Positions 26,706-36,203 of a stretch of DNA of 64,000 nucleotides are shown one piece after another. This DNA comes from Vreelandella venusta (GTDB taxonomy: Bacteria > Pseudomonadota > Gammaproteobacteria > Pseudomonadales > Halomonadaceae): assembly GCF_007989605.1 (NCBI RefSeq), contig NZ_BJUL01000001.1, positions 310,001-374,000 of the forward strand, given 5' to 3'. The position numbers and the translations under genes are program-made. Under the pieces are notes generated by a model. The model saw only the letters and a list, made by a program, of their open reading frames with translations. It was not told the DNA's origin and did not search any database. Numbering within the stretch: position 1 is the first letter of the stretch; each line of letters starts with the position of its first letter.

Positions 26706-27767
26706 TTAAGTGGATGCGGCGCCGCCGACGATGCCGCTGCGTAAGCTGCTCTCGCTACGGCTGCGATTTTTGAGATGGTTGGCGACAGTATCTTCAGGTG
26801 AGCCTGCCATTTCACGGAACATGCCCATTGACCCCAATAGAGCAGAAGACTCGTAAGGCACGAATACCCGCTCACCCTCTTTCGCCATGTGGGGCAGCCC
26901 TTTGATATAGCTTTGGCCTAGTAGATAGCCCACTACGGTGCGCTTATTCTCTTCGCTATCGCCGATGGCGCTAAGCACGAGTTTGATGGATTCCTGCTCA
27001 CCCTGAGCGCGTAAAATCGCCGACTCTTTATCCCCCTGAGCGTTAAGAATGGCCGACTCACGCTGTCCTTGAGCCATTGCAATGGCTGCAGACTTTTCAC
27101 CTTCTGCTTCTGTCACTGTCGCGCGGCGTTTGCGTTCCGCGGCCATCTGCAGGCGCATCGCAGACTCTACCTCTTCTGGCATGGCGATATCCTGCACCTC
27201 TACTCGGGAGATTTTGACACCCCATTTTGAAGCGGGCTCTTCCATTGCTGCCTGGATTTCATTGTTAACTTCGGCACGCGACTCAAACAGTTTATCTAGC
27301 TCCATCTTACCGACCACCGAGCGAAGCGTGGTTTTGGCCAGCACCTCGACGGCTTGGCTCATATTCTCTACTTCATAGACAGCTCGTTTAGGATCGATAA
27401 TTTGATAATAAAGCGCGCCATTGATTCTCACCGTGACGTTATCCGTAGTGACGACCGGCTGGCCAGGAAAGTCCATGACCGTTTCACGACGGTCAATGCG
27501 GACTTCATCGCTGGTAATCGCGGTGTAATCCTCGCCCATTTTGCGGTAGCGCAGCATTGTGATCGCGCGTGGCTGCTCAATAAACGGAATGATGATATTG
27601 ATGCCGCTTTCAAGTACGCGATGAAAGGAGCCCAGTCGTTCAATCACCATCACTTCTGACTGGCGAACAATAACCAATCCTTTCGAGATAATGAGCACGC
27701 CAATAACGACAATAATCAAGCTGATGAGCAGGCCAGGACTAATTGATAAATCCATGAGGTTATTCAT
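26706..27767 (-). CDS. qmcA: QmcA/stomatin-like SPFH membrane protein
   Basis: 353 residues. One N-terminal membrane helix (about 11-32), then the SPFH/band 7 domain (IVRQSEVMVIERLGSFHRVLESGINIIIPF onward to about 200), then a long charged coiled coil (AERKRRATVTEAEGEKSAAIAMAQGQRE...) and the conserved tail GERVFVPYESSALLGSMGMF. Such proteins form large membrane-anchored rings and often act with FtsH or NfeD partners. AGGAG supports the start. It is immediately downstream of an nfeD-type gene (32 bp), the classic stomatin operon. Confidence 0.92.
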   Translation of the reverse strand: MNNLMDLSISPGLLISLIIVVIGVLIISKGLVIVRQSEVMVIERLGSFHRVLESGINIIIPFIEQPRAITMLRYRKMGEDYTAITSDEVRIDRRETVMDFPGQPVVTTDNVTVRINGALYYQIIDPKRAVYEVENMSQAVEVLAKTTLRSVVGKMELDKLFESRAEVNNEIQAAMEEPASKWGVKISRVEVQDIAMPEEVESAMRLQMAAERKRRATVTEAEGEKSAAIAMAQGQRESAILNAQGDKESAILRAQGEQESIKLVLSAIGDSEENKRTVVGYLLGQSYIKGLPHMAKEGERVFVPYESSALLGSMGMFREMAGSPEDTVANHLKNRSRSESSLRSGIVGGAAST

Positions 27768-27799
27768 GTTTATGGCTCCTTGCGTGGGGAAGATGCATC

Positions 27800-28264
27800 C
27801 TAGTGGTTGGTATTTTCTGGAGGTGTCAGCGTCACTACGGCCGTGGTACCTTCAAAGTGCTTAAAGATAACTCGGGTGCCAGGCGGTAAGTCGGTATCAC
27901 CGCTCTCAATAACACGCAAACGGTAGAAATCACCGTTCACTTTAATGCCGGTTACGTTGTCAAAGTCGCGAACCAGTGTTTTGTAATGGTTACCTTTTTC
28001 GACACCTGTGCCGGTTGTGCCGTAGGCAACGCCTCTTGGTGAAAAGCGCGGACGAATAACCATAATGCCTAAAGGCACTAAGACACCCGCGAAAATCCCC
28101 ATACTAAGTAACTGCCACGGCAGTGATAATCCCAGTGCTGTGACCGCCGCGGTGAGCGCCGCAGCAACTCCCAGTGCAAGCAGTAACATTGCGCCAGACG
28201 TCAATTCTGCGAGACTCAGCAGCAGAGCAATCACCAGCCAAGTATAAGCAGGGTTCCAGTCCAT
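27800..28264 (-). CDS. NfeD-family membrane protein
   Basis: 154 residues from the ATG at 28264 (AGGAG five bases upstream; the longer frame to 28300 is not needed). Two to three membrane helices in the first 75 residues, then the NfeD OB-fold (about 85-150: GVEKGNHYKTLVRDFDNVTGIKVNGDFYRLRV, LPPGTRVIFKHFEGTTAVVTL). This is the short NfeD form without the ClpP-like protease. The partner is the QmcA-like SPFH protein in the same operon; such pairs are thought to help membrane quality control. Confidence 0.9.
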   Translation of the reverse strand: MDWNPAYTWLVIALLLSLAELTSGAMLLLALGVAAALTAAVTALGLSLPWQLLSMGIFAGVLVPLGIMVIRPRFSPRGVAYGTTGTGVEKGNHYKTLVRDFDNVTGIKVNGDFYRLRVIESGDTDLPPGTRVIFKHFEGTTAVVTLTPPENTNH

Positions 28265-28443
28265 GTGTGCTCCTTGCAGTCTATGGATGAAGCTGTTCAC
28301 TAGCGTAACCTACTCGGCGTATATTGGCCTGTGTACTGCGTAACAGCCACTGTTTAGTGGCCTCATCCTCTTGTTGATGACCTGAATACGCAGTGGAGTG
28401 CTATCCTACTTGCCTTACTGAGCATGTCTCTAAGGAGAGTCGT

Positions 28444-29160
28444 GTGTCGGGTGTGATTTATTGGTTAGATATGGCGGGTGTCATCGTATTCGCCTTGTCA
28501 GGGGTGATTTTAGCCTGTCGTTCGCGAATGGATCCCTTCGGTATGCTGGTGTTGGCGGCGGTGACCGGTATTGGCGGCGGCACACTCAGAGAGCTGGTGT
28601 TGGGCGTTCGCCCGGTATTCTGGGTAACTGATCCGACCTATTTGTGGGTGATATTAGCCACAGTCGGCGTGTCTTTGGTGGGGTTTCACTATATTCATCG
28701 CCTTTCTCGGGGCTTTTTGCCTGTCGCTGATGCGTTTGGGCTGGCGCTATTTACTGTCATTGGCACCCATGAAGCACTGTTGCTGGGCACATCAGGCGTT
28801 GTGGCGGTGTTAATGGGCATGATGACCGGCGTGGCGGGGGGCATGATCCGTGATGTGTTAGCCCAGCGGGTGCCGATGGTGCTCCGTGAGGAGATCTACG
28901 CCACGGCAGCCTTGGCGGGGGGGATTGTGTATGTGGCGCTCGATGCATTACAGGCACCGCTCACCGTTGCGATTGCCGCTGCATTAACGGCGACACTCGG
29001 GTTGCGCCTAGCGGCGATTCACTGGCACCTGGCGCTACCGGTATTTGCCTGGGTTACGCTGCCACCGAAAACGCAAGATGAGGCCTCGGCACCGTTATCG
29101 ACCCCTCAGAAAGCCAAAGAGCGGGTGCGCATGATCCGGCGAGAGCGTAAAAAACGTTAG
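28444..29160 (+). CDS. TRIC-type cation channel family protein (UPF0126, YicG/YadS-like)
   Basis: 238 residues starting at GTG 28444, which has AAGGAG at 28432-28437; the upstream extension to 28393 is not conserved-looking. It shows seven hydrophobic segments and two repeats of the family motif GxGGGxxR(D/E): TGIGGGTLRELVLG near residue 46 and TGVAGGMIRDVLAQRVP near 132. Bacterial members are homologous to the trimeric intracellular cation channel. The last about 35 residues are basic and cytoplasmic. Divergent from nfeD with 179 bp between starts. Confidence 0.88.
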   Translation: MSGVIYWLDMAGVIVFALSGVILACRSRMDPFGMLVLAAVTGIGGGTLRELVLGVRPVFWVTDPTYLWVILATVGVSLVGFHYIHRLSRGFLPVADAFGLALFTVIGTHEALLLGTSGVVAVLMGMMTGVAGGMIRDVLAQRVPMVLREEIYATAALAGGIVYVALDALQAPLTVAIAAALTATLGLRLAAIHWHLALPVFAWVTLPPKTQDEASAPLSTPQKAKERVRMIRRERKKR

Positions 29161-29234
29161 CTGAGCAGACTTCCTATGGCGATGTCGCGAAAGGAAGGCG
29201 TATTCGCCTCTGCTTGTTTCTTTTTTCTTGTCTT

Positions 29235-32198
29235 TCAAAACGCATTTGCTTCTCGCCAGCGATCAAACCAGCGTCTTGGTTGCAGTACCTTTAATGAGGG
29301 TTCGCTGTCGATCAGTTCTACACCTATCCCTAGTGCACCAAGGTGTGCATAGAGCGCACCATTGGCGCTTTTTTCAGCCAAAGTGACATCGGAAAGCAGC
29401 AAAAGGGGGCCGCCGCTAAGCGTGAGATCATGTAGGCGTATGCGTTCGCCATTGATCTGCAGCTGCGCGCTACCGTTAATGTCATGCACGTTTAATAACC
29501 GTCCCAGCCAATCACTTTGTCTGGCGCGGGCAAGAAAGAGTCGCGCCAATAGCCCTGTATCGCGCATGCCAAGGCGCAGTTGGCTGGTTAAACTGATTGG
29601 ATCTCCCCACTCAAGCTGTGCTTCTTCCATTGTGAGCTGGACCCACCAGCCAGCATCCTGTGTGCCTTCCGAGCTTTGCCGGAAGACGTTTTCAAGACGC
29701 AGAAACGAGTCATTTGCGTTGAAGTGGCGTGTTTCTAAATCACCTTCGGTGAGCTGCAGGTGTAACTCAACATCGCCCTTAAGCTGTTGATCAAGCAGTG
29801 CTAGTTCTGCACCAAATGCGCGTAGTGTCATGTTTCCCTGGGCGGTAAGTCCATCCAATAACCATTCGCTGGTTAGGCTAGCTTGGCCGCCCAATAATGA
29901 AACCCCGGCATTTTCAGGCAGGTAACGGTTATAGCGGGTGAAGTCTGGCACTTCCGTAATAGGCAGTGCGATGCGAGTAGTGAAGAAATCGGGCTCTGGT
30001 GACTCTAGCACGTCACTAAAACGTTCAGTTTCGGTCGTGAGGGCAAAGTGGCGGCCTTCCAAATGGGGACGGTCATCACCCTGGCGCATAAGTTCAAAGT
30101 GTGGAATGCCTAACGAAAGCTGGGCCTGCTCAGATGTGTCGAGTTGGGCGGTGAGCTCGCCGCGCCCAGTGGCAAGGTAATCTAAAAAGGCCACCTCAAG
30201 CTGATCGGCATTCACACGTAGGCGGGTGGGGGCAAGTAATCGGTCATTACCAAAAGCCCCCTGAGCGAACAGTTGGCCATTGCCCGCAACTGCCAAGCCA
30301 TGGGCGTCGGGTAAAAAAATATTTAAGAATCCGAGTCGCTGAACGCTACCTTCGAGTGAAAACTCGCCACTGAGCGGCTTATTCTCATTAGCATTACTGT
30401 CGCTGCGCTGAAAGCGACCGTCATTGAGCACTAAAATACTCTCTAATCGCTCGCTGGTAGACTGTGTATCCGCCACTTGCCAGCTTAGACGTGAGCCGCT
30501 GATATCAAGCCTTGTGCCATCAAGAGCGGCTTGGCGAATGGCTAACCTAAGCTGTGCGTCGCTTTCCAGTACGCCGTTCTGTTCAGTGTGTTGCCAGCGG
30601 GTGGCTAATCGCTCTCCTGCTAACAATATCTCGCCGCTTACCCTTTGGGTGGTGAAATCGAGCTGCCCACGGCTAGTCGCTTGGCCGCTAAGCAATTGCA
30701 ATGGGGCAGGGTCGGGCAGGGCGGCTTTAAGATAGGTTTGTAACACACTAATGTCGGGTAACCGAGCGGACTGCCAAGTTAGCCGGGCAGTAGCGTTTTC
30801 TCGCGCTAGCTCTGGGTTCAGTGGGCTTAGTGCAGTTAACGTGATGGCCGCGTCCGCCATCAACGTTCGCTGATGGTGGCTAAGGGTGGCGTCGGTGAAG
30901 GTGAGTGTCGCATCTATCGTCTCTTCGCTCGACAGTTGTGCGGCTAATGAACCACTTCCTTGAGCCGTGAAATTAACTAAATTTGCCGCAAGTGTTGGTG
31001 CTTGAATCGTTAAGAAGGCGTCATGTGGCTTGGCGTCACGTAGCGTCACGCTGGCTTCAATTTGGCCGTTACCCTCAAGCCGAACCCCTTGGCCGTCAAA
31101 GGTGTGTGCCAGGTAGCGATCAAGCATGTCCAGGCGAGTGACGTCGCCCTGTAGCGCCAGCGAGGCGCCAGTGGGCAGGTCTAACTGGTCGAGGCGCTGA
31201 TTGGGCATGCTGGTTGATAGGTGAAGCTGCGTATTGGTGGCATAAGGGTGAGTATCCGCCAAGACGACATCGACGAGTTGCGTTGAAAAGTTGAGCTTGT
31301 TGTCCTCTACCGCCAAGCGTACAGCGCCTTCACCAACGGCGGTGTGGAGCGGAGGTGGTGTTTCTGCAACCAACCAACGCAGGTCGTCTGTTTCGCGGGG
31401 TTGCAGGCGCTGCTCGTTTACCGCTAAGCGCAATTCAGGTGCATTTAAGGTTAGCTCGCTGCCATGCTGTAGTTCGCCATTGTGTAGGTTCAATTCACCC
31501 GTTAAGTTGCCGTGGCCATCAAGTGTTAGCCAGGGAAGCGCTTCTAAGTAGGGCATAAACACGTCCCAGGCATCTGCCTGCGCCGCGATGCTCAGTTGTG
31601 CAGACAGGGCGCTGAGCAGCTCAGTGGTGAGCTCTTCGCGAGGAATTTGCGCGGTATTCACACTGTCTAGGGAGGCGTCTGCGCGTAACTGGATATTTTG
31701 TACTAACGAGGCTTGGTCACTAAGGCGTATCAGGTGGCCTTGGCTGATATCCAACGACACGTTAGGAACGGCTAATACAGCGCGACTTAGCTGGGTATCA
31801 GCCACTTGCAGCTGGCCTTGTGCCTCGAGAGCGATATCGCCTATGGTTAAGCGGCGAAGCCCGTTGGCATTAAGTGCCTGTATGTGTAGTTCACCGCGCA
31901 GAAGAGCTAGTAGCGACAGCGAAAGCGTTGCACGTTGGGCTTCAACGGAAATCGGTAAGCTGTCGTCTTCCCGTGCCAAGTAAAGGTTCTCTACTTCCCA
32001 GCGCCCTGGATGCAGACTGTTTGCATTCGTCCAGCGCACTTCGACTCCCTCGATCTGAGACAGCCGTTTGGGTAGCCATTGACTATTTAGCAGCCAAGTA
32101 CTGCCAAATACCCATACTAATGTCGCGATTAATGCGCTTAATAGCGTGATTATCAGGATACGGGGGAGACGTTTTGACCTAAGGTTCTCTTTCGGCAT
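29235..32198 (-). CDS. large AsmA/YdbH-like inner-membrane-anchored protein
   Basis: 987 residues. One N-terminal signal-anchor (about residues 11-33), then a very long beta-rich, low-cysteine region with many repeating blocks (for example VEVRWTNANSLHPGRWEVENLYL near the start and repeated LxGxG/LxLxG strands). This is the layout of AsmA/TamB/YdbH proteins, which bridge the periplasm and are thought to carry phospholipids to the outer membrane. The C-terminal third looks most like YdbH, but I could not align it. AGGAA precedes the ATG. It is divergent from the DUF3581 gene. Confidence 0.7.
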   Translation of the reverse strand: MPKENLRSKRLPRILIITLLSALIATLVWVFGSTWLLNSQWLPKRLSQIEGVEVRWTNANSLHPGRWEVENLYLAREDDSLPISVEAQRATLSLSLLALLRGELHIQALNANGLRRLTIGDIALEAQGQLQVADTQLSRAVLAVPNVSLDISQGHLIRLSDQASLVQNIQLRADASLDSVNTAQIPREELTTELLSALSAQLSIAAQADAWDVFMPYLEALPWLTLDGHGNLTGELNLHNGELQHGSELTLNAPELRLAVNEQRLQPRETDDLRWLVAETPPPLHTAVGEGAVRLAVEDNKLNFSTQLVDVVLADTHPYATNTQLHLSTSMPNQRLDQLDLPTGASLALQGDVTRLDMLDRYLAHTFDGQGVRLEGNGQIEASVTLRDAKPHDAFLTIQAPTLAANLVNFTAQGSGSLAAQLSSEETIDATLTFTDATLSHHQRTLMADAAITLTALSPLNPELARENATARLTWQSARLPDISVLQTYLKAALPDPAPLQLLSGQATSRGQLDFTTQRVSGEILLAGERLATRWQHTEQNGVLESDAQLRLAIRQAALDGTRLDISGSRLSWQVADTQSTSERLESILVLNDGRFQRSDSNANENKPLSGEFSLEGSVQRLGFLNIFLPDAHGLAVAGNGQLFAQGAFGNDRLLAPTRLRVNADQLEVAFLDYLATGRGELTAQLDTSEQAQLSLGIPHFELMRQGDDRPHLEGRHFALTTETERFSDVLESPEPDFFTTRIALPITEVPDFTRYNRYLPENAGVSLLGGQASLTSEWLLDGLTAQGNMTLRAFGAELALLDQQLKGDVELHLQLTEGDLETRHFNANDSFLRLENVFRQSSEGTQDAGWWVQLTMEEAQLEWGDPISLTSQLRLGMRDTGLLARLFLARARQSDWLGRLLNVHDINGSAQLQINGERIRLHDLTLSGGPLLLLSDVTLAEKSANGALYAHLGALGIGVELIDSEPSLKVLQPRRWFDRWREANAF

Positions 32199-32305
32199 AC
32201 GGGCTTCCTTGCAGATGACTCCTGTCGGCGCGTGTTTTATGGCATTATGCGCGTCGTGGGGCCGTAATGGGTTTTCGATTTCAACGCTAGGCAGGCAGCA
32301 AAGCC

Positions 32306-33013
32306 ATGTTCAAGGATTTTTACGCGCAGCGCGGAGAGTATGTTGTGATCTCTGCTGAGCAGGCCAGCCGTTTCGCCAAGGGCGTGGCCGGCGACTACAA
32401 CCCGATTCATAATCCCGATGCGCGCCGTTTTTGCGTACCTGGAGACCTGCTCTTTACACTGGTGCTGGTGAAGTTTGGGTTGTCGCGACAAATGGAATTT
32501 CGCTTCACCAATATGGTGGGAGCTGACACTCCTCTCAAGTTTAGTGAAGAAGCGAATGGTGATCTACTTGTCTGCGATGAAGGTGGCAAGTGCTATCTAC
32601 AGGTGACGCGTAGCGGAGAAGTTACTCACGATGAAGCGGCGATTGAGGCGTTTGCCCGCTGCTATGTGGCGTTTTCAGGTAAGAATTTTCCTCACTATTT
32701 GAAGCCTTTAATGGAGCAGCATGGGGTAATGTTTAACCCTAAGCGGCCCTTGGTTATATACGACAGCATGGGGTTTTCCTTAGAGCGTCTAGACGGTTTC
32801 TCGCCGAACTTAGCCCTAACGAGCTCCTCGCTAGAGGTTCAAGGTAAACGTGCTGATGCCTTGCTTGAGTTCTCGATTGAGTCTGCTGGAGAAGCGGTTG
32901 GGGTAGGCTCGAAAAAATTAGTGGTCAGCGGCTTATGTGAGTACAACGCAACTGAGATGGCAGCGATTGTTGATGAATTCTACCGCTTAAAGGCGGCTTA
33001 TGAGGCGGCGTAG
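32306..33013 (+). CDS. DUF3581 family protein
   Basis: 235 residues. The N-terminal SAEQASRFAKGVAGDYNPIHNPDARRFCVPGDLLFTLVLVKFGLS is the family signature; GDYNPIH resembles the (R)-hydratase motif of MaoC-type hot-dog folds, which suggests an acyl-CoA- or acyl-binding domain, with a second hot-dog half after about residue 120. The function is not established. No signal peptide. The gene is followed by a long stem-loop. Confidence 0.85.
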   Translation: MFKDFYAQRGEYVVISAEQASRFAKGVAGDYNPIHNPDARRFCVPGDLLFTLVLVKFGLSRQMEFRFTNMVGADTPLKFSEEANGDLLVCDEGGKCYLQVTRSGEVTHDEAAIEAFARCYVAFSGKNFPHYLKPLMEQHGVMFNPKRPLVIYDSMGFSLERLDGFSPNLALTSSSLEVQGKRADALLEFSIESAGEAVGVGSKKLVVSGLCEYNATEMAAIVDEFYRLKAAYEAA

Positions 33014-33024
33014 GTAGTGTCGTT

Positions 33025-33061
33025 GCGTTAGCGTAATGGCGGGTGCCATTAACGCTAACGC
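33025..33061. terminator. long stem-loop after the DUF3581 gene
   Basis: GCGTTAGCGTAATGGC (33025-33040) pairs with GCCATTAACGCTAACGC (33045-33061), 16 bp with one bulged A and a GGGT loop. It lies 11 bp after the stop codon. No good T-run follows, but the position and stability suggest termination. Confidence 0.6.
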
Positions 33062-33140
33062 TAAGGTATTCTCAAAGCCTATCAATTAAAAAAATGCGCG
33101 AAGCGCGCTCGACGCTTCCGCTGGATACAAGAGGCTTTGC

Positions 33141-34127
33141 ATGAATCGCATCAAAACGCTTACGCTTGCCTGCGCAGCAGTTACGCTCGCCGTTTCAGCC
33201 ATGAGTGCTCAGGCGCGGGACTTTCGTCTCGGTCTTATCACGCCAGCACAGCATCTATGGTCTACCGAGGCAGAAGCTTTTGCCCAAACACTTAACGAAC
33301 GCTCTGGTGGCGAGCATAGCGTTAGTGTCTTTCCAGCTCAGCAGCTAGGCAATGAAGCGCAAATGGTTCAGCAGCTTCAAACCGGCGCGTTAGATATGGC
33401 TTTCTTGACGATTGCCGAAATTTCCAACCGTATTCCAGATTTTGGCGCACTATACGCGCCTTACTTGGTTGATGACGTTAATCACGCGGCACGGCTTTTA
33501 CGTTCTGATGCGGCAGGGGAGCTGCTCGAGTTAATGCCACAAGAAGTCGGCTTAATTGGCGTTGGCTATGGCATGGTAGGCATGCGCCAAGTGCTCAGCC
33601 GTGATCCTATTGAAAGCGCCGACGATCTGCAGGGGCAGCGTTTACGTATTACCCCTTTTGAGCCAATTCGGGATTTCTATACGGCCACGGGTGCTGCCCC
33701 TGCCCCCATGCCACTCTTAGAAGTGTATGACGCGCTGGCTAACGGTCAGGTCGATGCCATTGATATGGATTTCGACTCTATTTTAATTTTGAAATTCTAT
33801 GAGCAAGCGGAAAATCTGCTGATTTCTAACCATATGATGTTCCCTATGGTGGGCGTCGTGTCTGGGCGAGTATGGCGCGATCTTTCTGAACAAGATCGTG
33901 AGCTGATTGATACTGCGATGGCTGAGCATCTAGAGAACGTGCTGGTGGGTTTTGAAGAGAAGGATGCCGCTCAGGAAGAGGAGATCCGCGCCTTGGATAT
34001 CAATATCGTTGAAGCGGATGCTGAGTTTTTCTCTGACGCCATTGCACAGTGGGAAAACATCTGGGCGCCTAAGGCACCTATGTTAGAAACGTTACGCGCC
34101 GAGGCTGACCGGTTACGTGAAGAGTAA
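33141..34127 (+). CDS. dctP: TRAP transporter substrate-binding protein (DctP family)
   Basis: 328 residues with a signal peptide (about 1-25, cleavage near AQA-RDF). The periplasmic DctP fold follows: LGLITPAQHLWSTEAEAFAQTLNERSGG, QTGALDMAFLTIAEIS, and the conserved arginine region LQGQRLRITPFEPIRDFY that binds the carboxylate of the ligand in characterised members. It delivers an organic acid to the DctQM permease. The substrate is unknown. First gene of a dctPQM operon; AAGAGG before the ATG. Confidence 0.93.
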   Translation: MNRIKTLTLACAAVTLAVSAMSAQARDFRLGLITPAQHLWSTEAEAFAQTLNERSGGEHSVSVFPAQQLGNEAQMVQQLQTGALDMAFLTIAEISNRIPDFGALYAPYLVDDVNHAARLLRSDAAGELLELMPQEVGLIGVGYGMVGMRQVLSRDPIESADDLQGQRLRITPFEPIRDFYTATGAAPAPMPLLEVYDALANGQVDAIDMDFDSILILKFYEQAENLLISNHMMFPMVGVVSGRVWRDLSEQDRELIDTAMAEHLENVLVGFEEKDAAQEEEIRALDINIVEADAEFFSDAIAQWENIWAPKAPMLETLRAEADRLREE

Positions 34128-34128
34128 C

Positions 34129-34692
34129 ATGCTGCAACGTTTTTCATTAGGGCTTGCACGCTGTGAAGAGATTGCCGCCGCTGCTTTAGCGGCGGCGGTT
34201 ACCTGTCTGATTCTCACCAATATTGCGTTTCGCGCCCTAGGCAGCCCGCTTTACTGGATTAGCGAGCTGGCGATTTACGCCATGATCTGGATGACCTTTT
34301 TGATAGCCGCCACGGTGTTTAAACGCCGCCAGGGGATAGCGGTCACGTTGCTGAGCGATCTATTACCGCAATCCGGCCGGAAATTGATAGGCATCTGGGT
34401 AGATACCATGGTGCTGTTATTTGCCCTGCTGTTAGCGTGGCTTTGCTGGCGCTGGTATCAGCCACTTGCACTGGTGCAAGCAGGGTTTGATACCCGTGCT
34501 TTTCAAGGGCAAACATTCAATTTTATTTACGCTGAAAACACCTCCACGCTTGGCATTAAAAAATTCTGGGCGTGGTTAATTGTGCCGTGGTTTGCATTGT
34601 CCCTTAGCCTGCATAGCTGGGCGAATCTTATCCAGTCACTCAAACAGTGGCGAACGCCGACCCCAGAATCCACCGCCAAAGCGCTACGCTAA
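34129..34692 (+). CDS. dctQ: TRAP transporter small permease (DctQ family)
   Basis: 187 residues from the ATG at 34129, one base after the dctP stop and behind GAAGAG; a GTG at 34117 overlapping dctP is the alternative. Four membrane helices and the DctQ motif region LTNIAFRALGSPLYWISELAIYAMIWMTFLIAA, with RRQGIAVTLL on the cytoplasmic side. It pairs with DctM to form the sodium-coupled permease. Confidence 0.9.
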   Translation: MLQRFSLGLARCEEIAAAALAAAVTCLILTNIAFRALGSPLYWISELAIYAMIWMTFLIAATVFKRRQGIAVTLLSDLLPQSGRKLIGIWVDTMVLLFALLLAWLCWRWYQPLALVQAGFDTRAFQGQTFNFIYAENTSTLGIKKFWAWLIVPWFALSLSLHSWANLIQSLKQWRTPTPESTAKALR

Positions 34693-34720
34693 TTCTGCTT
34701 ACCCTGTTGACGGTACGTTT

Positions 34721-35986
34721 ATGACGATTGCTGTTTTTTTGCTGCTGTTGCTCGGTGCTGTGCCCATTGCGCTAGTACTGGCATTGACTGCCATGTGGTA
34801 CATCCAGATGTCAGGCAATACGGTGTTGTTTGATTCGTATCCACAGCAGCTGTTTAGCGCCATTGAAAGCTATGGATTGCTGGCGATTCCGTTATTTATG
34901 TTGGCGGGCGAATTAATGAATGAAGGCGGTTTAACCCGCCGCTTGATCGCCCTAGCGCGTATTTTAGTAGGAGGATTTCGCGGTGGTCTCGCCTATATCA
35001 ATTTAGTGGCCAACATGATGATGGCGGCGATTATTGGTTCGGCAGCCTCGCAAATTGCCATTATGTCTCGGGCAATGGTGCCAGCAATGGAGCAGGAAGG
35101 TTATGACAAATCCTACAGCGCAGCGATTACCGCCGCGGGTGGGCTACTGTCGCCGATTATTCCACCTTCCATGCTGTTTGTGTTGTTTGGCGTCATGGCC
35201 CAAGTGCCGATTGCGGAAATGTTTATTGCTGGGTTGCTGCCGGGGCTGCTCTTGGGAACCAGCTTTTTTATCGTGATTGCCTTGGTAGGCTTGGTCCAGC
35301 AATACCCTAAAGGTCAGTGGCCTACTCGCCGTCAGGCGCTTCACGACCTGCTTTGGGGGCTGCCTGCTCTACTCATTCCAGTGATCATTATCGGCGGCAT
35401 TCTATGGGGGGTTGCCACGCCAACGGAATCGGCCGCGCTGGCTTCACTGGCGGCGCTATTGATGGGACGTTTTGTCTACGGTGATCTGCATTTCAGCCAG
35501 TTGCCCCAGGTGCTGACGCGTACTGCGATTAACGCCGGCTTAGTGATAATGCTGATTGCCGCTGCTGGTGTGTTTGGCTGGGTGGTGATTTATGAGCAGC
35601 TTCCGCAAATGGCCGCCGCATGGATTGCCGCGTTGACCAGCGACCCTTTCGTATTCTTGCTACTGGTGATTGGCGCACTGCTGTTAGTGGGAATGGTGAT
35701 TGATGGCATTGCGGCGCTAATTTTAGTGGTACCGATTTTAATGCCCATTGCCCAAAGCCAATTCGCGATTAGCCCCTACCAGTTTGGTGTAGTGGTGTGT
35801 TTAACCCTGGTAATAGGCCTGTTAACGCCCCCGGTAGGGGCAGGACTGTTTATCGCTTCCTCAATGACGGGGGCGTCGCCGCTTAAAATATTTCGCTCGC
35901 TGCTGCCGTTTTTGCTAGCAACGTTAGTGACCCTTATGCTTCTTGCCTGGCTGCCGTGGTTAACCAACGGGCTTATCCAGCGTTAA
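34721..35986 (+). CDS. dctM: TRAP transporter large permease (DctM family)
   Basis: 421 residues from the ATG at 34721 (the longer frame upstream overlaps dctQ out of frame). About 12 hydrophobic segments; family motifs include LLAIPLFMLAGELMNEGGLTRRLIALAR, NLVANMMMAAIIGSAASQIAIM, YSAAITAAGGLLSPIIPPSMLFVLFGVMA and VIGLLTPPVGAGLFIASSMTG. It forms the transport channel with DctQ, driven by sodium gradients, fitting a marine or saline habitat. Final gene of the operon. No clear Shine-Dalgarno, so translational coupling to dctQ is likely. Confidence 0.92.
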   Translation: MTIAVFLLLLLGAVPIALVLALTAMWYIQMSGNTVLFDSYPQQLFSAIESYGLLAIPLFMLAGELMNEGGLTRRLIALARILVGGFRGGLAYINLVANMMMAAIIGSAASQIAIMSRAMVPAMEQEGYDKSYSAAITAAGGLLSPIIPPSMLFVLFGVMAQVPIAEMFIAGLLPGLLLGTSFFIVIALVGLVQQYPKGQWPTRRQALHDLLWGLPALLIPVIIIGGILWGVATPTESAALASLAALLMGRFVYGDLHFSQLPQVLTRTAINAGLVIMLIAAAGVFGWVVIYEQLPQMAAAWIAALTSDPFVFLLLVIGALLLVGMVIDGIAALILVVPILMPIAQSQFAISPYQFGVVVCLTLVIGLLTPPVGAGLFIASSMTGASPLKIFRSLLPFLLATLVTLMLLAWLPWLTNGLIQR

Positions 35987-36121
35987 TCGCTATCACATTC
36001 ATTTCAACCTCTAGCTGAACTGATGCTCTCCTCGGTGTTTATGATGCCGTTTAATGGTGGAGTATCAGTCCCAGGCTGCCTGCTTGGCACCAAATTGCCC
36101 TGTTCTTTATCAAGTGGCTAA

Positions 36122-36137
36122 TTGACGTTTACGTCAA
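36122..36137. promoter_or_regulatory. palindromic operator in the mmsA promoter
   Basis: TTGACGT-TT-ACGTCAA: 7-bp arms with a 2-bp centre, 67 bp upstream of the mmsA start. The left arm overlaps a possible -35 (TTGACG), with a possible -10 (ATATAC, 36145-36150) 17 bp downstream. The motif resembles, from memory, sites of the MerR-type regulator LiuR of branched-chain amino-acid catabolism. Confidence 0.55.
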
Positions 36138-36203
36138 CTTGCTGATATACCCTAGGGTTCATCTTTGCGTCTCATAACAAACACAACGTTGAGGAAGGTA
36201 GTC

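Noticed and set aside
26432-26875. 147-residue minus-strand reading frame
   Set aside because: It overlaps the qmcA-like gene in another frame and has low-complexity, non-family-like sequence and no ribosome-binding site.
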